Shown here in pieces: positions 31,704-36,540 of a stretch of 36,540 bases of DNA. The first letter of the stretch is position 1. Each line of letters starts with the position of its first letter. Both the position numbers and the translations under genes were made by a program. Under the pieces are notes generated by a model. The model was not told the origin of the DNA and did no database searches. It saw only the letters and a program-made list of their open reading frames with translations. Source of the DNA: Ectocarpus siliculosus (taxonomy: Eukaryota; Sar; Phaeophyceae; Ectocarpales; Ectocarpaceae); contig FN648817.1 of NCBI GenBank assembly GCA_000310025.1, positions 1 to 36,540 of the forward strand. The letters are read 5' to 3'.

Positions 31704-33274
31704 GCTTTCATGGAAAGTTGTGCTGCTTCCGAGACGGCAGTTCTCTTCTTCCGTGGTGCTTCCGTGGAAGTTGACACACATTACATCCCCATCTACAATA
31801 CTCTCATGTAATAAGTGCTTGGGCTGGTTTCATGGAAATTTTCCATCTTCCGTGGGAGTTGACAGAGAGAGATCAACTTGGCCTTTTTCATGAAAGTTGC
31901 CGAGTTTCCATGGAAGTTGCCTAGAAATCGAGACGAACTCTTCCACGGAAGGAAGTTGCTCTCTCTCATGGAAGTAGCTCAATGCTTCCATGGAAGTTGA
32001 TGTCCAGTTGTCACAAACACTTCCATGGAAGTTGCTCTCATGGAAGTAGCTCTCATGGAAGTAGCTTGCTTCCATGGAAGTTGCTGTCCACTTGCCTAAA
32101 ACACTTCCATGGAAGTTGCTCTCATGGAAGTAGTATGCTTCTATGGAAGTACCTTCCAGTTTAGTGGCAGGGGTCGATGGACGGACTTCCATGGAAGTGC
32201 ACTTCCATGGAAGCTCGATGGTCCTTCCGTAGAAGTTGCAGACGAGACTTCCATGGAAGCAACCACCCCTGATTCCATGGAAGCTCCATCTACATCCATA
32301 AAAGTATCTCATACTTCCGTGGAAGTCGCGTGGAAGTTCGGTGGTGATTTCGCGCAACAGCTTCCACGCGGCTTCCGTGGAAGAAGCTTTCACTTCAATG
32401 GAAGTAGATGGAGCTTCCATGGAAGCGAGGCGAGCTTCCGTGGGCTTCCATGGAAGTAAACATTTACGTCCATGGAAGTAGAATTTGACTTCCATGGAAG
32501 CGTGTCCCATATGTACAATGGGCACCTGAAACAGTCATCATCTCGTTCTACCACCAGATCCGACTTCACACGAACATGCGACGTATGTTTCTTCCTTCCC
32601 CAGTTAAAAAACAGGGCCAAGGGTGGATCCCCCCGCTTATGGTAAGGTGGGAAAACCTGCCATGGAAGCTGAGACACGCGGAATACAATCTACTCCTCCT
32701 CCCGTCATGCTACCTACTGTACCATGGTTGACTTCCACACCTGGAGCGGAGAGTAGGACGAGTGATGATGTACTTCCATGGAAGTATCGCCATGACATCT
32801 GTGAACGTTCCCATGGAAGTCGCTCCTGAATACTTCCATGGAAGCTTGGGGCGGGTGGCGTACTTCCATGGAAGTATCGCCACGATTCGTTTGGACAGCT
32901 TCCATGGAAGCCGCATATTTTGACTTCCACGGAAGCTGGGGTCGGGTGGTGTACTTCCATGGAAGTAGAGCGATGATGCTTCCATGGAAGCTAGATATTA
33001 TGCTTCCATGGAAGCTGTCTGATTATGGCCTACTTCCATGGAAGCACGTGGAAGTGGGTGTAATCGATTTCCATGGAAGCGCTCCAAACTACTTCCATGG
33101 AAGCTACCAAACTTCCATGGAAGCTTCAGCTTCCATGGAAGTTGTTGCTGACCCCCCAGCTATGTGAACTTCCACGGAAGTCGCCCACACTTTGATGGAA
33201 GTCAGTTTCGAGCTTCCATGGAAGCTGAAATCAATGAACTTCCATGGAAGTAAACATCTACTTCCATGGAAGCT
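31704..33274. repeat. Spaced palindrome array B (CTTCCATGGAAG)
   Basis: About twenty-seven perfect TTCCATGGAA cores and many near copies, densest at 31980-32500 and 32765-33272, with a sparse interval at 32510-32760. Spacers are mostly unrelated to each other and to array A. A local sub-repeat TCATGGAAGTAGC occurs three times near 32038-32130. Confidence 0.92.
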
Positions 33275-33340
33275 ACACACATATGGACAGTAATGTAGAG
33301 GACTGTAACCGGCTGACCAATGAGTTTGTATTGGTATGTG

Positions 33341-33362
33341 TGAGAGAGAGAGAAAGAGAAAG
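33341..33362 (+). repeat. GA microsatellite
   Basis: GAGAGAGAGAGAAAGAGAAA-type tract directly after array B. Confidence 0.85.
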
Positions 33363-33774
33363 GATTCACAGTGTTTGTGCAATAAGCTGTGTGATCGGTT
33401 GTGCTATTTTCTATGTGATCCTTCGTGCCCGTCCAGATTGATACCTTTTGTACCCTGCACGAGGTACAACTCGTTCTGTGTGTGTTGTTCTTACGGAAGA
33501 ACACAAAAAAGGGCCGTTACGCATTTCAACTATGTCGCAATTGCACACACGCTCACGCACCAACGCACTTTTCTGCTCGTGATCTATCGCTCTCCCTCTG
33601 ACGACCAGCAGCTCTCGCCCGGTGAAGCTATGGCCTGCTTAGAGACTCCCTCTCTCCGCGCCTTTGGCTGCGCCGGGAGTGAGTCTGTTTGCGCCTCTGC
33701 CCGCTGTCTGCCCGCTGTATGTTTGTCGCTGTGCCCGCTGAGCTTGTGTTGTCTGCTGTGCGTGGGTTCTGCAG

Positions 33775-33840
33775 CTGCAACAGCTGCAATCTGCTGTGTG
33801 GTCACGTGCGGTCCGACCCCGACGCCCTGTTGAAAATCAA
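33775..33840 (+). CDS. Candidate 66-nt exon at the edge of the satellite
   Basis: The segment is bounded by a pyrimidine-rich acceptor (GGGTTCTGCAG) and a strong donor (GTGAGG at 33841). One frame reads CNSCNLLCGHVRSDPDALLKI, with CxxC and CxxH spacing. A possible preceding exon (about 33600-33672) ends before GTGAGT at 33680. If both are real, the 116-bp satellite that begins 18 bases later would lie in an intron. The strand and frame are supported only by splice signals and composition. Confidence 0.28.
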
Positions 33841-33857
33841 GTGAGGCACTCTAAACC

Positions 33858-36540
33858 CCATTGGTGGACGTCGCGGAAGCGCTTGGGTTCATTCTAAGGA
33901 AGTTGTGAAAGTGAAGTGGACTTCCACGGAAGCTGACGGGGTGCATCATTCGTCCAATAATGTAGCATATGAGACGCCATCGGTGGAAGTGAAGGAAGCG
34001 CTATAGGTCAGTCTACGGAAGCTGTGGAAGTGAAGGTGACCTCCATGGAAGCTGGCGAGAGGGTCATTTGTCCAATAGTGTAGGGTGAGACGCCATTGGT
34101 GGAAGTGAAGGGAGCGCTATAGTTCAGTCTATGGAAGTCATGGAAGTGGAGGTGTCTTCCGTGGAAGCTGTCAAGAGGATCATTGGTCCTATAGTGTAGG
34201 GTACAATGCCATTGGTGGAAGTGAAGGGGGTCCTCGGGTTCATTCTACGGAAGTCACGAGAGTGGAGGTGACATCCATGGAAGTGTCAAGAGGATCATTT
34301 GTCCAATAGTGTAGGGTGAAACGCCATTGGTGGGAGTGAAGGCAGCGCAATAGTTCAGTCTACCGAATAGATAGGTGGAAGTGAGGCGGACTTTCATGGA
34401 AGTTGTCAGAAGCGAGCGCTGGGGTTCGATATACGGAAGTGTTGGAATTGAAGTGGACTTCCATGGAAGCTGACTAGATGCATTATTCGTCCAATAGTGT
34501 AGGGCGAAACGCCATTGGTGGAAGCGAAGGGGGTCCTTGGGTTCATTCTACGGAAGTCACGAGAGTGGAGGTGACATCCATGGAAGCTGTCCAGAGTATC
34601 ATTGGTCCTATGGTGTAGGGTGAAATGCCATTGGTAGAAGTGAAGGGGGCGCTATAGTTCAGTCTACAAAAGTCGTGAAAGTGAGGTGGACTTCCATGGC
34701 AGTTGTCAAGAGGATCATTTGTCAAAAAATGTAGTGCAGGGTGAAACGCCATTGGTAGAAGTGAGGGGACCGCTTGAGTTCAGTCTACAAAAGTCATGGA
34801 AGTGAAGTGGACTTCCATGGAAGTTGTCAGGAGGATGATTTGTCCAATAGTGTAGGGGTGAAACGCCATTGGTCGAAGTGAAGGGAGCTCTAAAGTTTAG
34901 TCTTCGGAAGTCATGGAAGTGGAGGTGACTACCACGGAAGCTGTCAAGAGGATCATTTATCAAATAGTGTAGGTTGAGACGCCATCGGGGGAAGTTAATG
35001 GAGCGCTTGGGTTCAGTCTTCGGAAGTCATGGAAGTGGAGGTGACTTCCATGGAGGCCGACGAGGTGGATCATTTGTCCAATAGTGCAGGGTGAGACGCC
35101 ATTGGTGAAAGTGAAGGGAGCTCTAAAGTTCAGTGTTTGGAAGCCATGGCAGTGGAGGTGGCTTCCATGGAATCTGACGAGATGCATCATTCAAACTAAC
35201 AGTGTAGACTGGTGGAAGTGAGGGGAGCGCTCGGGTTCGTTATACGGAAGTGCTGGAATTGAAGTGGACTTCCATGGAAGTTGACGAGATGCATCATTCG
35301 TCCAATAGTGTAGGGTGAAACGCCATTGGTGGGAGTAAAAGGGGTCCTTGGGTTCATTCTACGGAAGTCATGAGAGTGGAGGTGACATCCATAGAAGCTG
35401 TAAAGAGGATCATCTGTCCTATAGTGTAGGTTGAATCGCCATTGGTAAAAGTGAAAGGAGCGCAATAGTTCAGTCTACGGAAGTCATGGAAGTGAAGTGG
35501 ACTTCCATGGAAGTTGTCCGGAGGATCATTTGTCCAATGGTGTAGGGTGAGACGCCATTGGTCGAAGTGAAGGGAGCTCTAAAGTTTAGTCTTCGGAAGT
35601 CATGGAAGTGGAGGTGACTTCCACCGAAGCTGACGAGATGCATCATTCAAACCAACCGTGTAGCCTGGTGGAAGTGAGGGGAGTGCTCGGGTTCGTTGTA
35701 CGGAAGAGGTGGAAGTGAAGGTGACTTCCATGGAAACTGACCAGATGCATCATTCGTCCAATGGTGTAGGGTGAGACGGCATTGGTGGAAGTGAAGGGGG
35801 CGCTTGGGTTCAGTCTTCGGAAGTCATGAGAGTGGAGGTGACTTCCATGGCAACTGACGAGATGCATCATTCAAACGAAGAGTATAGGGTTAAACGCCAC
35901 GGTGGAAGTGAAGGGAGCGCTATTGGTCAGTCTACGGAAGCCATGAGAGTGGACGTGACTTCCATGGAAGTTGTCAAGAAGATCATTCGTCCAATGGTGA
36001 AGGGTGAAACGCCGTTGGTGGAAGTGAAAGGAGCGCTTGGGTTCAGTCTATGGAAGTCATGGAAGTGAAGTGGACTTTCATGGAACTGGTCAAGAGGATC
36101 ATTGTCAAATAGTATAGGTTGAGACGCCGTCGGGCGAAGTGAATGGAGCGCTTGGGTTCAGTCTTCGGAAGTCATGGAAGTAGAGGTGACTTCCATGGAA
36201 GCTTTCAAGAGGATCATTTGTCCAATAATGTAGGGTGACACGCCATTGATGGTGGAACTAAGGAAAGCGCTTGGGTTCAGTCTACGGAAGTGGTGGAAGT
36301 GAAGTAGACTTCCACGGAGGCTGACGAGGTGCACTATTCGTCCAATAATGTAGCATGAGACGCCATGGGTGTAAGTGAAGGGAGCGCTATAGTTCCGTCT
36401 ACGGAACGGAAGCTGTGGAAGTGAAGTTGAACTCTATGGAAGCTGACGAGAGGATCATTTGTCCAATAATGACGGGTGAAATGCCATTGGTGGAAGCGAG
36501 GGGAGGGCTTGGGTTCGTTATTTGGAAGTCATGGAAGTAC
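33858..36540. repeat. About 116-bp tandem satellite carrying the same palindrome
   Basis: Units of about 115-121 bp are phased by GCCATTGGTGGAAGTGAAG, at 33976, 34092, 34208, 34323, 34511, 34627, 34748, 34865, 34981 and 35098. They continue to the window end, giving at least 20 units. Each unit holds GGAAGTCATGGAAGTGGAGG, a CTTCCATGGAAGCTG-type palindrome and CATTTGTCCAATAGTGTAGG. One interval (34323-34511) is longer and contains a truncated unit. Sequence identity between units is moderate. A period near 117 (3 x 39) keeps long minus-strand frames open, which explains the Thr/Ser/His-rich ORFs there. Confidence 0.93.

Noticed and set aside
27371-33274. CRISPR array
   Set aside because: Repeats are 12 bp, spacers vary from about 10 to 60 bp, there is no leader or cas gene, and the genome is eukaryotic.
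27428-33382. Frames coding MEV/FHGS/LPWK repeats on both strands
   Set aside because: They arise because the palindrome CTTCCATGGAAG translates similarly on both strands. Spacing is not a multiple of three and every frame shows the peptides, so coding is unlikely.
34543-35870. Minus-strand His/Thr/Ser-rich repeat proteins
   Set aside because: The satellite period near 117 bp keeps frames open by arithmetic. The repeat units vary in length and break frame repeatedly.

Overview
The window reads as nuclear DNA of an intron-rich eukaryote with moderately high GC. My best guess is a brown alga (Ectocarpus-like) or a close stramenopile. The reasons are short exons joined by GT-AG introns of about 0.4-0.6 kb, FNIP-like leucine-rich repeats, a KDZ-type transposase gene with introns, a tyrosine recombinase and a Ty1/copia retrotransposon. 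This assignment is inference. The sequence is draft quality: it has one run of N (25872-26310), and several otherwise good reading frames are broken by single-base shifts.

Layout. (1) 1-7 kb: a plus-strand multi-exon coiled-coil gene. Six exons (1682-4669) join with matching splice phases, and a probable continuation (5212-6224) contains apparent 1-nt shifts. Ambiguous exon-like pieces lie upstream on the minus strand. (2) 7-9.6 kb: a small membrane-type ORF, a 77-bp tandem duplication and a broken minus-strand FNIP-repeat gene. (3) 9.7-11.6 kb: a minus-strand tyrosine recombinase (Crypton- or DIRS-type) spread over three frames. (4) 12.1-16.2 kb: a plus-strand KDZ transposase gene with CxC cysteine clusters and at least five introns. 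(5) 16.6-23.9 kb: a 7.29-kb copia element with two identical 332-bp LTRs and a perfect 5-bp target duplication. Its order is gag-protease-integrase-RT-RNase H. It carries one in-frame TAG and one 1-nt shift inside the RT active-site motif. (6) 23.9-36.5 kb: mostly repeats. These are lattices of interlocked palindromes TGGGTACCCA/ACCCATGGGT; two arrays (27.4-28.1 and 31.7-33.3 kb) in which the 12-bp palindrome CTTCCATGGAAG recurs every 15-50 bp between unrelated spacers; and a roughly 116-bp tandem satellite (33.86 kb to the window end) that carries the same palindrome once per unit.

The genes do not form a pathway. This is a transposon-rich region in which three unrelated mobile-element classes lie side by side, next to a family of short palindromic repeats. 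The palindrome arrays are the part least explained by known feature types and most worth a second look.
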